Of a stretch of 64,000 nt of DNA, positions 52,411 through 60,683 are shown piece after piece. The stretch spans positions 2,091,001 to 2,155,000 of the forward strand of contig NZ_CP109073.1 of the NCBI RefSeq assembly GCF_035917415.1, read 5' to 3'. The translations under genes were made by a program, and so were the position numbers. A model generated the notes under the pieces. The model saw only the letters and a list, made by a program, of their open reading frames with translations. It searched no databases and was not told where the DNA came from. Position 1 is the first letter of the stretch. Every line of letters begins with the position of its first letter. This stretch comes from Streptomyces sp. NBC_01803 (GTDB taxonomy: Bacteria > Actinomycetota > Actinomycetes > Streptomycetales > Streptomycetaceae).

Positions 52411-52740
52411 ATCGACCTCCGATCGGCCTTACGGGAATGCCGATCACCACTCTGTTCGCAATTGCCGGAATACGGCCTGTTTCAGTAGGCCGCCCGGGTC
52501 ATAGGCAATATGATTACCCTGCGTATTCTTCAGTCGGGAACGGTCGGGAGGGCGCAGGCGACGAGCAGAAACGATCAGCTTGTCGAATATTTGTCGGAAG
52601 CGCACATTCTGGGTTCCGAGACAGGCCCAACGGGCACTGGCTCAGCCCGCGTCACAGCCTCTATGATCGCCACATTTCCAGCGCGGATACGCCAAGCGGG
52701 CAGCCAGGGGAGCGCCCGACAGCACCATCGGGAGCGATCG
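52411..52740. promoter_or_regulatory. Divergent promoter region of M6 protease and GGDEF-EAL genes
   Basis: About 330 bases without a gene. It contains a BldD-like box (52513-52527) and AT-rich segments near 52440-52520. An open frame reaching to 52510 in phase with the GGDEF-EAL gene looks like leader rather than coding (no domain pattern). Confidence 0.5.
52513..52527. promoter_or_regulatory. Putative BldD binding site
   Basis: ATTACCCTGCGTATT matches the BldD consensus nTnACnC(A/T)GnGTnAn at every fixed position but one. It lies about 215 bases before the start of a cyclic-di-GMP enzyme gene; BldD is itself activated by cyclic-di-GMP and is known to target such genes. Confidence 0.55.
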
Positions 52741-54495
52741 GTGAACGGACCCCACAACGGACCGGGACATGACCCCGGAAGCGCCCTCCATGCGACTCCT
52801 TCAGCCTTCACGGAGAGTGAGATCCTCGCGGACTATCGAGCCGCCTTCCAGATCGCCCAGCTACCCATGGCGCTGGTCGGCAGATCAGGACAGATCCTCA
52901 TCGCCAATCCGGCCTTCGGCCGGCTGCTGGGCATCCCGCTTGAGCGGCTGGCCGGGGTCCGCGCGGACACCGTGACCGGGCTCGGCCTCGACGGCCGCAC
53001 GCGCGGCTCGTACCACGCGGTGCTGCGCGGCCACAGCGAGCGCATGCGCTGCACGCGCCGTCTCAAACATGCCGACGGGCACACCCTGTGGGCGGAGGTG
53101 ACTGTGCTGCCCACCCGCTGCGACGACTCGGCGGCGCTGCTGACCGTCCTCGACATCAGCGAGCGCCGCGACCTCCAGGAGCGGTTGCGCCACATCGAGA
53201 TGCACGACCCGGTCACCCGGCTGCCCAACCGCGCGCTGTTCTTCGAGCGGCTCACCAGCGCGCTCGCGGACTCCGCCACCGGGCGGATCGGGCTGTGCTA
53301 TCTCGGCCTCGACGGTTTCAAGGCCATCAACGACACCCTCGGCCACCGCGTCGGCGACCAGCTCCTCAGTGCCGCCGCCCAGCGCCTGGCCCACTGCGCC
53401 ACCGGCGCCGGCGGGCATCTGGTCGCCCGGCTCGGCGGCGACGAGTTCGCCGTGCTGGTGGAGGGCTCGACGGGCACCGAGCAGCTCACCCGCCTCGCGG
53501 AGAAGATGCTCGCCGCGCTCCAGCGCCCGTTCGACCTGTGCGGGCAGCGGCTCGCCGTCTCGGCCAGCATCGGCGTGGTGGAGCGGGAGTGCGCGAGCAC
53601 GACGGCCACCGGGCTGATGCAGGCCGCCGACACCACGCTGTACTGGGCGAAGGCGGACGGCAAGGCCCGCTGGACGCTGTTCGACCCCGAGCGGAACGCG
53701 CACCGCATGACGCGGCAGTCGCTGTCCGCGACGCTCCGCCGGGGCGTGGAGCGCGGTGAGTTCACGCTGGAGTACCAGCCGATCGTGGGGCTCGCGGACG
53801 ACATCGTGCGCGGGGCGGAGGCGCTGGTGCGCTGGCGCCACCCGCAGTTCGGCACGCTCGGCCCGGACCGTTTCATCGGGCTGGCGGAGGAGAACGGCGC
53901 GATCGTGCCGCTCGGCCGCTGGGCACTGATCGAGGCGTGCCGCCAGGCGCGCCGCTGGCAGCTCGACCATCCGGGGAGACCACTCTTCGTCAGCGTCAAC
54001 GTGGCGGTGCGTCAGGTCTGGGACTCGGACCTGGTGAGCGATGTGGCGAGCGCGTTGCGGGACTCGGGGCTGCCGTCCGGGCTCCTGCAGCTGGAGCTGA
54101 CCGAGTCGGCGGTGATGGGCTCGGCGGGGCGACCGTTGCAGGCGCTCCAGGATCTGTCGGACATGGGGGTGCGGATCGCGATCGACGACTTCGGCACGGG
54201 GTATTCCAACCTCGCCTACCTGAGCCGGCTTCCGGTGCGGGCGCTGAAGCTCGACGGCATGTTCGTGCGCGGCTTCCGCACCGCGCGCCATCTCAACCCG
54301 GCGGATGAGACGATCGTCACATCGCTGGTGCAGCTCGCCCACAAGCTCGGCCTCACGGTCACGGCCGAGTGCGTCGAGGGCCCGGCACAGGCGGAACGGC
54401 TGCGCAGAATCGGCTGCGACACCGGTCAGGGATGGCACTACGCCCGGCCGATGCCCGCCGATCACATGGCCGCCCTGCTCGCCGGGCGGACCTGA
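52741..54495 (+). CDS. PAS-GGDEF-EAL cyclic-di-GMP turnover protein
   Basis: Protein of 584 residues from GTG 52741 (GGGAGCGATCG upstream). A PAS domain (about 30-150; FQIAQLPMALVGRSGQILIANPAFGRLLGIPLERLAG) is followed by a GGDEF domain with intact RLGGDEFAVL (diguanylate cyclase active site) and an EAL domain with GAEALVRWRHP, LELTESAVM, AIDDFGTGYSNLAYL and KLDGMFVRG. Both catalytic signatures look complete, so it could make and break cyclic-di-GMP. No membrane segment is present, unlike several Streptomyces Cdg proteins. Confidence 0.92.
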   Translation: MNGPHNGPGHDPGSALHATPSAFTESEILADYRAAFQIAQLPMALVGRSGQILIANPAFGRLLGIPLERLAGVRADTVTGLGLDGRTRGSYHAVLRGHSERMRCTRRLKHADGHTLWAEVTVLPTRCDDSAALLTVLDISERRDLQERLRHIEMHDPVTRLPNRALFFERLTSALADSATGRIGLCYLGLDGFKAINDTLGHRVGDQLLSAAAQRLAHCATGAGGHLVARLGGDEFAVLVEGSTGTEQLTRLAEKMLAALQRPFDLCGQRLAVSASIGVVERECASTTATGLMQAADTTLYWAKADGKARWTLFDPERNAHRMTRQSLSATLRRGVERGEFTLEYQPIVGLADDIVRGAEALVRWRHPQFGTLGPDRFIGLAEENGAIVPLGRWALIEACRQARRWQLDHPGRPLFVSVNVAVRQVWDSDLVSDVASALRDSGLPSGLLQLELTESAVMGSAGRPLQALQDLSDMGVRIAIDDFGTGYSNLAYLSRLPVRALKLDGMFVRGFRTARHLNPADETIVTSLVQLAHKLGLTVTAECVEGPAQAERLRRIGCDTGQGWHYARPMPADHMAALLAGRT

Positions 54496-54560
54496 CGGCC
54501 CGGCGAGTACCGGTCGTGGCACTCGACGCGCGGACGGGTGTGCCGGAATACTGCCGGGCC

Positions 54561-54935
54561 ATGGCGATCTCTGCGGAGAACATCACCCTCGACCGATTCG
54601 AACGGCTGCTGGCCGACGAGTCGGTGCCGCTCGTGCACCGGGCACTGTGGCTGCTGCTGTGGGAGAGCGACGTGCGGGTGCTCGACCTGCTGGCGCTCGA
54701 CGTGGCGGACGTGGCACGGGCCGGCGTCGCGGACGAACGCGCCGTCGGCCTGCTGTCCCGCCTGATCGGCGAGCGCACGGCGGGACCGCTGCTGGCGGTC
54801 GGGCAGAAGGTGCTGACATGGGATCAGGCGGTCCGCACGGCACAGGGCCACGGCCACGCGGTGCACGCGTTCCGCACCAGCGGGCGTCGCCACCGCCGTG
54901 CGGCGCCCGCCCCGGCGAGCCGCCCCGACGCCTGA
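54561..54935 (+). CDS. Small protein resembling part of a tyrosine recombinase
   Basis: Protein of 124 residues starting MAISAENITLDRFERLLADESVPLVHRALWLLLWESDVRVLDLLALDVADVARAG. The segment ALWLLLWESDVRVLDLLALDVADV parallels the first catalytic arginine region of tyrosine recombinases (LLLYGTGLRVSELLALDVDDV). The HxxR and Tyr motifs are absent. It follows the GGDEF-EAL gene by 65 bases on the same strand. It may be a repurposed or truncated recombinase domain; alternatively an unrelated helical protein. Confidence 0.6.
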   Translation: MAISAENITLDRFERLLADESVPLVHRALWLLLWESDVRVLDLLALDVADVARAGVADERAVGLLSRLIGERTAGPLLAVGQKVLTWDQAVRTAQGHGHAVHAFRTSGRRHRRAAPAPASRPDA

Positions 54936-55017
54936 ACGGCCGCCCCGACGCCTGAACGGCCACCGTGACGCCCGGCGGGCACCCCGGCGGGCGCGTGCCG
55001 CCCCTACGCCGCCCGCC

Positions 55018-55752
55018 TTACGCCGCCCGGTCCGCGAACAGCGAGCCCATCGCCCGGCAGCGCGCCGGATGGTCCAGCAGGCGCAGCCCCTCCCAGGCGG
55101 TGACCTGGTTGGCAGTCAGCACCGGTTTGCCGAGCGCCGCCTCCAACTCGGGCAGCCAGGCCGCCGTGTGCAGCGCCGTGTCCGGGAGCAGGACCGCGTC
55201 GGCCGCCGGGTGGTCGCCGGAGCGGGCCAGGTCCAGGACCTCGTCGCGGCCCCAGGTGCCGACCTCGGCCGCCGTGATGACGCCGCTGCCGCGCACCGCC
55301 ACCACCTCGATGCCCGCCGTGCCGAGGAAGTCGGCGAACAACGCGGCCACGTCGTCCGGATACGTCGCCGCGACCGCCACCCGCCGCGCGCCCACCGCGC
55401 GTGCCGCCCGCGCGAACGCGAACGACGTGCTGGACGCGGGCAGCTCCGCCTCCGCCGCCAACCGCCGCACCTGGTCGGCCGCGCCGTCCCAGCCGTAGAC
55501 GAAGCTGGCGCTGGTGCAGGCCCACACCACGGCTGCCACCCCCTGCCCGGTCAGCTCCCCGAGCTTCGCGGTCAGCCGGTCCACCGACCCCATCTCCCGC
55601 AGCGCGTCCACCCGGTGGGCGTCCGTGCCGATGTCGGTGTGGACCAGCGGCAGCCGGACGCCCGCGCCGGCCCCGTTGAGCAGCGACTCCATGCGCGGGA
55701 AGTCGTCCTCGGCGGAGTGCCCCGGGTACAGGAACCCGACCGTGGCCGTCAT
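55018..55752 (-). CDS. Asp/Glu racemase-maleate isomerase family protein (Cys-variant)
   Basis: Protein of 244 residues in the aspartate/glutamate racemase superfamily, maleate cis-trans isomerase/EutA/arylmalonate decarboxylase branch: VGFLYPGHSAEDDFPRMESLLNGAGAGVRLPLVHTDIG, AVVWACTSASFVYGWDG (Cys79) and VLTANQVTAWEGLRLL. The position where the family has its second catalytic cysteine reads LLPDTALHT (Asp191), so only one of two cysteines is kept. It overlaps the upstream paralogue by ATGA. It probably acts with that paralogue on a carboxylate intermediate of the 55-64 kb catabolic island. Confidence 0.85.
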   Translation of the reverse strand: MTATVGFLYPGHSAEDDFPRMESLLNGAGAGVRLPLVHTDIGTDAHRVDALREMGSVDRLTAKLGELTGQGVAAVVWACTSASFVYGWDGAADQVRRLAAEAELPASSTSFAFARAARAVGARRVAVAATYPDDVAALFADFLGTAGIEVVAVRGSGVITAAEVGTWGRDEVLDLARSGDHPAADAVLLPDTALHTAAWLPELEAALGKPVLTANQVTAWEGLRLLDHPARCRAMGSLFADRAA

Positions 55753-56549
55753 GTGACCGCGTCACCTCTCTCCTCGTCGACCGCCATGGACGCCGGGCCG
55801 CGCCGGGCCGCCGGGTCCAGCAGCGCCTGGTACGGGCCGACGGCCGCCGAGCCCAGCTCGCGCAGCGCGGCCCACATCGTCACCTGGTTGGCGGAGATCA
55901 CCGGCATCCGCAGCTCCGCCTCCAGCTGCGGTATCACGTCGTACGTGGGCAGGTTGGTGCAGCTGATGAACAACGCCTCCGGCGGCGCCGCCGCCCGCGC
56001 CACCGCGCCGCGGGCCATCGCCACCACCTCCCGGTACGGCACCCGCCATATCTGCCGGGTCAGCCCCAGGTACCCGCGCCCGCAGACCGCCACGCCCGCC
56101 TCGCGCAGATAGTCCTCCAGCGCGTCCGTCACCGACTTCGTGTACGGCGTGATGACCGCGATCCGCCCCACGTCCAGCTCGGCCAGGGCGGCCAGCAGCG
56201 CGCCCGACGTCGTCAGGGCCGGGATCTCGCCGGCCTGCCGCATGGCCTCGGTCATGGCCCGCTCGCCCGCGACGCCGCCGACAAAGCTGCCGGAGGTGCA
56301 GGCGTAGGCCACCACCTCGGGTCCGACGGCGCACAGCGCCCGCACGCCCTCGCGCAGCGTGGCGTGCTCGCTGACCAGCCGGGCCAGGTCCAGGCTGACC
56401 TCGACGGGGACGAACGGCGTCCGCGTCACGTGCAGGGATACGTCGGCGGGCACCCAGCGCCACAGCTCGCGGTCGAGCGCGAAGTCGAACGGCGCGACGA
56501 CGCCCACACCGCGCTGCGGCAACGGGCCGCTGAGAAAGGAGATATCCAT
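55749..56549 (-). CDS. Asp/Glu racemase-maleate isomerase family protein
   Basis: Protein of 266 residues, paralogue of the downstream gene but with both catalytic cysteines: Cys84 in VVAYACTSGSFVGG and Cys197 in LFISCTNLPTYDVIPQLEAEL. VISANQVTMWAALRELG is the usual C-terminal signature. Family members isomerise maleate to fumarate, racemise or decarboxylate via paired Cys, or act in ectoine use (EutA). It is the first gene of the minus-strand arm of the island and divergent from the dehydrogenase gene. Substrate not determined. Confidence 0.86.
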   Translation of the reverse strand: MDISFLSGPLPQRGVGVVAPFDFALDRELWRWVPADVSLHVTRTPFVPVEVSLDLARLVSEHATLREGVRALCAVGPEVVAYACTSGSFVGGVAGERAMTEAMRQAGEIPALTTSGALLAALAELDVGRIAVITPYTKSVTDALEDYLREAGVAVCGRGYLGLTRQIWRVPYREVVAMARGAVARAAAPPEALFISCTNLPTYDVIPQLEAELRMPVISANQVTMWAALRELGSAAVGPYQALLDPAARRGPASMAVDEERGDAVT

Positions 56550-56586
56550 GCTGACCCCGATTCATCGGAGCGGAAACCGCCGACGT

Positions 56587-56638
56587 TCGTTGACGAAGGT
56601 AGTGACGGCTTCCTACGGTGGTCAATCCTCGTCAACGA
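56587..56638. promoter_or_regulatory. Inverted pair of TCGTTGACGA motifs, candidate operator
   Basis: TCGTTGACGA at 56587-56596 and its exact complement orientation TCGTCAACGA at 56629-56638, centres 42 bp apart (four helical turns). The motifs overlap possible TTGACG -35 boxes facing both ways in the divergent region. Further downstream CCCTTCG-TTT-CGAAAGGG (56648-56665) forms another inverted repeat. Candidate sites for the IclR regulator at the end of the island. Confidence 0.6.
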
Positions 56639-56675
56639 CCCAAACAGCCCTTCGTTTCGAAAGGGTTTCCCCCAA

Positions 56676-57629
56676 ATGTCCGAACCCCGTGTGCTCGTCC
56701 TCGACACAGACCCCTCACCCCGCCTCGACCGGCTCACCGGCCACGCCCGCGTCGTGCGCGCCGATGAGAAGGGCCTGGCCGACCGGCTGCCCGAGGCCGA
56801 CGCGCTGCTGGTGTGGGACTTCGCCTCCGACGCCGTCCGGCACGCCTGGCCGGGGCCGGGACCCCGCCCGGTCTGGGTGCACACGGCGAGCGCGGGCGTC
56901 GATCGGCTGCTCTTTCCCGAGCTGCTGGCCTCCCCCACCGTCCTGACGAACGCGCGCGGCGTCTTCGACCGGCCGATCGCCGAGTACGTGGCCGGGCTCG
57001 TGCTGTCCATGGCCAAGGACTTCGACGGCAGCCGCACCCTCCAGTCCCGGCGGCACTGGCTGCACCGCGAGACGGAGAAGGTGTACGGCAGCCGGGCGAT
57101 CGTGGTCGGCTCAGGACCCATCGGGCGGCGGATCGGCGGCACGCTGACCGCGCTCGGGGTGGATGTGGCACTGGTCGGCCGCACGGCCCGGGAGGGCGTG
57201 CGCGCGAGCGAGGAGCTGCCGGCGCTGCTGCCCGGCGCGGACTGGGTGGTGTGCGCCGCCCCGCTCACGCCCGCGACGACCGGCATGTTCGACACGGCGG
57301 CCTTCGCGCTGATGAAGCCGTCGGCCCGGTTCATCAACGTCGGGCGCGGCGGGCACGTCGTGGAGGAGGACCTGGCCGCCGCGTTGCGTTCCGGGCGGCT
57401 GGCGGGCGCCGCGCTGGACGTGTTCACCACCGAGCCGCTGCCGCCCGAGAGTCCGCTGTGGGACCTGCCGGGCCTGGTCGTCTCGCCGCACATGAGCGGC
57501 GACACGGTCGGCTGGCGCGACGACCTGGCCGAGCAGTTCTGCGACAACTTCGACCGCTGGCGCGCGGGCGAGCCGCTGGTCAACGTGGTCGACAAGCGGC
57601 TCGGCTACGTCCCCTCGGAGGCCCCGTGA
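56676..57629 (+). CDS. D-2-hydroxyacid dehydrogenase family protein
   Basis: Protein of 317 residues. The NAD(P)-binding loop is AIVVGSGPIGRRIGGTLTALGVDVALVGRT (GxGxxG); catalytic residues fit FINVGRGGHVVEEDLAAALRSGRLAGAALDVFTTEPLPPES (Arg and Glu) and VVSPHMSGDTVGWRDDLAEQF (His). It probably reduces or oxidises a 2-keto/2-hydroxy acid intermediate. It starts a plus-strand unit and is coupled to the amidase gene by a GTGA overlap. Confidence 0.92.
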   Translation: MSEPRVLVLDTDPSPRLDRLTGHARVVRADEKGLADRLPEADALLVWDFASDAVRHAWPGPGPRPVWVHTASAGVDRLLFPELLASPTVLTNARGVFDRPIAEYVAGLVLSMAKDFDGSRTLQSRRHWLHRETEKVYGSRAIVVGSGPIGRRIGGTLTALGVDVALVGRTAREGVRASEELPALLPGADWVVCAAPLTPATTGMFDTAAFALMKPSARFINVGRGGHVVEEDLAAALRSGRLAGAALDVFTTEPLPPESPLWDLPGLVVSPHMSGDTVGWRDDLAEQFCDNFDRWRAGEPLVNVVDKRLGYVPSEAP

Positions 57630-59056
57630 CCCCGCTCGCCGACCTGACCGCCACCGAGCTCGTCGCCCGGTACGCGACCGGCGACCTCTCGCCCGTCGAC
57701 GTGGCGGAGGCGGCGCTCGCCCGGGCGGCGGCCATCGGTCCCGAGGTGAACGCCTTCGTGCTCATCGACCGGCCCGGCGCCCTCGCCGCCGCCCGCGCCT
57801 CGGCGGAACGGTGGCGGCGCGGGCGGCCCGCCGGCCCGGTGGACGGGGTGCCGGTGACCGTGAAGGACATCCTGCTCCAGCGCGGCCACCCCACCCGGCG
57901 GGGCAGCGCGGCCCAGCCTCCGGGGGACGGGCCGTGGGAGGAGGACGCCCCGGCGGTCGCCCGGCTGCGCGAGTCGGGCGCCGTCTTCCTCGGCAAGACG
58001 ACCACCCCCGAGTTCGGCTGGAAGGGCGTGACCGACTCGCCGCTCTCCGGCGCGACGGGCAACCCGTACGCCCCGGCGCGCACCTCCGGTGGTTCGAGCG
58101 GCGGGAGCGCGGCGGCGGTGGCGCTGGGCGCCGGGCCGCTGAGCCTGGGCACGGACGGCGGCGGCTCGGTCCGCATCCCGGCCTCGTTCTGCGGGATCTT
58201 CGCGCTCAAGCCGACCTACGGGCGGGTGCCGCTCTACCCGGCCAGCGCGTTCGGCACGCTCGCGCACGTCGGCCCGATGACCCGCGACGCGGCCGACGCC
58301 GCGCTGCTGCTCGACATCATCGCCCGCCCCGATCCGCGCGACTGGTCCCAGCTCGCGCCGGGCCCCGGCCGTTTCGCCAACGCGCTGGTGGCGGGCGTGG
58401 AACGGGTCAGGGGCCTGCGCGTGGCCTACTCCCCCGCACTGAGCGAGGCCGAGGTCGCCCCCGATGTGGCCGCCGCCGTGCGGCGCGCGGTGGACGGGCT
58501 GGCCGGCCTCGGCGCGCGGGTGACCGAGACCGACCCGCCGCTGCCGCCGCTCGCGGAGCTGCGCGAGGCGTTCCACGCGCTCTGGTTCAGCGGCGCGGCC
58601 CGCGTGACGCAGCACTTCGACGCCGGGCAGGTGGCGGCGCTCGATCCGGGCCTGCGGGAGATCCGCGCCGCCGGGGCGCGGTACTCGGCGCTGGACTACC
58701 TGGCGGCGGTTGACGTCCGGATGGCGCTGGGCCGCGCGATGGGCGCCTTCCACGAGCGTTACGACCTGCTGGTCACGCCGACGGTGCCGGGCACCGCGTT
58801 CGCCAAGGGGACCGAGGTGCCGGAGGGCTCGGGCATGAGCCGGTGGACGGAGTGGACGCCGTTCACCTATCCGTTCAATCTCACCCAGCAGCCCGCCGCG
58901 TCCCTGCCGTGCGGGCTGGACGCGGAGGGGCTGCCGATCGGGCTCCAGCTGGTCGGCGCCCGGCACGCGGACGCCCTCGTGCTGCGGGCCGCGCACGCGC
59001 TCTACGCGGCGGGCGTCGCGGGCGTGCCAGGTCCCCCGACGCCGGGTCCGGGGTAG
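57626..59056 (+). CDS. Amidase signature family amidase
   Basis: Protein of 476 residues with the Ser-cisSer-Lys triad: Lys in GVPVTVKDILLQRG, cis-Ser and nucleophile in TSGGSSGGSAAAVALGAGPLSLGTDGGGSVRIPASFCGIFALKPTYGRVP. The C-terminal part has LLVTPTVPGTAF and PFNLTQQPAASLPCGLDAEGLPIGLQLVG. It hydrolyses a small amide to acid plus ammonia. Its GTG overlaps the dehydrogenase stop, so both are translated together. Substrate unknown; neighbours suggest a small carboxylated amide. Confidence 0.93.
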   Translation: MTPLADLTATELVARYATGDLSPVDVAEAALARAAAIGPEVNAFVLIDRPGALAAARASAERWRRGRPAGPVDGVPVTVKDILLQRGHPTRRGSAAQPPGDGPWEEDAPAVARLRESGAVFLGKTTTPEFGWKGVTDSPLSGATGNPYAPARTSGGSSGGSAAAVALGAGPLSLGTDGGGSVRIPASFCGIFALKPTYGRVPLYPASAFGTLAHVGPMTRDAADAALLLDIIARPDPRDWSQLAPGPGRFANALVAGVERVRGLRVAYSPALSEAEVAPDVAAAVRRAVDGLAGLGARVTETDPPLPPLAELREAFHALWFSGAARVTQHFDAGQVAALDPGLREIRAAGARYSALDYLAAVDVRMALGRAMGAFHERYDLLVTPTVPGTAFAKGTEVPEGSGMSRWTEWTPFTYPFNLTQQPAASLPCGLDAEGLPIGLQLVGARHADALVLRAAHALYAAGVAGVPGPPTPGPG

Positions 59057-59071
59057 CGGCCGGCGTGCCGA

Positions 59072-59110
59072 CCGCGGTACCGGGCGCGGTACCGGGCGCG
59101 GTACCGGGCG
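59072..59110. repeat. 12-bp tandem repeat GCGGTACCGGGC
   Basis: The unit GCGGTACCGGGC occurs three times in tandem in the convergent gap between the amidase and DUF3830 genes, followed by CTCAGGCGC-type repeats up to 59140. Confidence 0.85.
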
Positions 59111-59136
59111 GCACGGCTCAGGCGCTCAGGCGCGGC

Positions 59137-59652
59137 TCAGGCGCGGCGGAAGCTGAGCGTCTCGCCCAGCGCCCCGGCCCGCCACAGGTCCTGGCAGGCG
59201 TCGGCCATCCGGTCCAGTCCCTCGACCACCGCGCCCCACACGATGCCGGGCACCCAGCCGGTGTCACCGTTGAGCAGCAGGTTGTTCCGCTCGTAGAACA
59301 GCGCCAGGTCGACCACCGTGGTCCGGCCTCCGTGTCCGGCGCCACTCCCGTACCCGTGGGAGGCGGTGCCGAGCTGCGTGCCGGTGAAGGTGAAATAGCA
59401 CAGGTCACCGGGGATCGGGGTGACCGTCGGGTTCTCCAGCGGCGGCTCCTCAGCGGCGAAGGGGGGCACCAGGGCGTAGATCTCGTTCCTGGCGTATTTC
59501 GCGTGATACACGTCACCGCCGAGCGGCAGCGCGTCCCACACGGCGGCGCAGGTGAGCGGCGCCCGGTCGGCGAGCAGTTTCGCGGTGCAACTGACTCCGC
59601 GCTTGTCGAGCGAGACGGTGATGAACCTGTTCTCGGCCGGGATTTCGGGCAT
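59137..59652 (-). CDS. DUF3830 family protein (cyclophilin-like fold)
   Basis: Protein of 171 residues: RFITVSLDKRGVSCTAKLLADRAPLTCAAVWDALPLGGDVYHAKYARNEIYALVPPF, ENPTVTPIPGDLCYFTFTG, VVDLALFYERNNLLLNGDTGWVPGIVWGAVVEGLDRMADACQDLWRAGALGETLSFRRA. This is the DUF3830 pattern, a cyclophilin-like barrel family found in catabolic clusters with amidases and racemase-like genes. No enzymatic role is established to my knowledge. It is divergent from ehuB. ATG 59652 was chosen because the upstream extension is Arg-rich and unlike the family. Confidence 0.85.
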   Translation of the reverse strand: MPEIPAENRFITVSLDKRGVSCTAKLLADRAPLTCAAVWDALPLGGDVYHAKYARNEIYALVPPFAAEEPPLENPTVTPIPGDLCYFTFTGTQLGTASHGYGSGAGHGGRTTVVDLALFYERNNLLLNGDTGWVPGIVWGAVVEGLDRMADACQDLWRAGALGETLSFRRA

Positions 59653-59735
59653 GGTGACGGCCTCCTCGGGGCTCGGTCCTGGCTTCACCGGATGCCCACG
59701 ATGCCACGCCGCTCCCGCGCGGACTCCGCGGCGCC

Positions 59736-59756
59736 TTCGCGGATTCCGGGCGCGAA
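59736..59756. promoter_or_regulatory. Inverted repeat in the DUF3830/ehuB divergent region
   Basis: TTCGCG (59736-59741) and CGCGAA (59751-59756) with a 9-bp spacer, 43 bases before the ehuB start. A second candidate operator of the island. Confidence 0.45.
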
Positions 59757-59798
59757 AGACATCGCATACATGTGCAAAGACCGGGTAGAGGCGCGCCC

Positions 59799-60683
59799 AT
59801 GGCTCCCTCACGAAGAGCGACAGGCCCCAGCCGCCGCTCGCTGCTCGCGGGCGCCGCCGCGTTCGGCGTCCTCGCGGCGGCGGGATGCTCCCGGGTCCCG
59901 GCCGACGGCGACGAGGCGGGCGGCGACCTGCTGGAACGGCTGCGCGAACGCGGCCGGGTCAAGATCGGCATCGCCAACGAACCCCCCTTCGGCTACATCG
60001 ACGACGAAGGGGAGCCGACCGGCGAGGCCCCCGAGGTGGCGAAGGTGATCTTCCGCCGCCTCGGCGTGGACGAGGTGACGCCCGTGCCCGTCGAGTTCAG
60101 CGCCCTGATCCCGGGGCTCAAGGCCCGGCAGTTCGACGTCGTCTCCGCCGGGATGTACATCAACCCGACCCGCTGCGCGCAGGTGCTCTTCTCCGATCCG
60201 GACTACCTGATGCCCGACGCCTTCATCGTCCCGGCCGGGAACCCCGAGGGGCTGCGCGGCTACGAGGATGTCAAGGAGAAGAACCTGACCCTGGCCACCG
60301 GTCAGGCGTACGCCCAGATCGACTACGCCCGCGCCGCCGGGATCGGCGACCTGCTCATCCTGCCCGACCAGGTCGCCGGCCTCGAAGCCGTCACGCAGGG
60401 GCGGGCCGCCGCGTTCGCCGGGACCAGCGTCACCGTCAAGGGCGTGGTCGAGGGGTCCGGCCGGGTCGAGGCCACCGAGCCGTTCCAGCCCGTCGTGGAC
60501 GGCGAACCGGCCTACGGCGCGGGCGGGTTCGCGTTCCGGCCGACGGAGAAGAACCTCCGCGACGCCTTCAACGAGGAGCTGCACCGGCTCAAGGACAGCG
60601 GTGAACTCCTGGAGATCGTCGCGCCCTTCGGTTTCACCGAGGCGGAGATGACCGACCTCACCGCCGAGGAGCTGTGCCGATGA
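59799..60683 (+). CDS. ehuB: EhuB-type ABC transporter substrate-binding lipoprotein
   Basis: Protein of 294 residues. The N-terminus SRRSLLAGAAAFGVLAAAGCS combines a twin-arginine motif with a lipobox, so it is likely Tat-exported and lipid-anchored. The mature domain (VKIGIANEPPFGYIDDEGEPTGEAPEVAKVIFRRLGV ... ALIPGLKARQFDVVSAGMYINPTRCAQVLFSDPDYL) matches family 3 binding proteins of the ectoine/hydroxyectoine EhuB group. It delivers a small polar solute to EhuCD. Ectoine specificity is not proven, as ectoine-degrading enzymes are absent from this window. Its stop overlaps ehuC (ATGA). Confidence 0.88.
   Translation: MAPSRRATGPSRRSLLAGAAAFGVLAAAGCSRVPADGDEAGGDLLERLRERGRVKIGIANEPPFGYIDDEGEPTGEAPEVAKVIFRRLGVDEVTPVPVEFSALIPGLKARQFDVVSAGMYINPTRCAQVLFSDPDYLMPDAFIVPAGNPEGLRGYEDVKEKNLTLATGQAYAQIDYARAAGIGDLLILPDQVAGLEAVTQGRAAAFAGTSVTVKGVVEGSGRVEATEPFQPVVDGEPAYGAGGFAFRPTEKNLRDAFNEELHRLKDSGELLEIVAPFGFTEAEMTDLTAEELCR

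Noticed and set aside
56536..56946. Plus-strand frame with an almost ideal Shine-Dalgarno (AAGGAG 8 bases before ATG 56549)
   Set aside because: It lies antisense to the start of the racemase-like gene, and continues out of phase into the dehydrogenase with no family pattern; probably chance.
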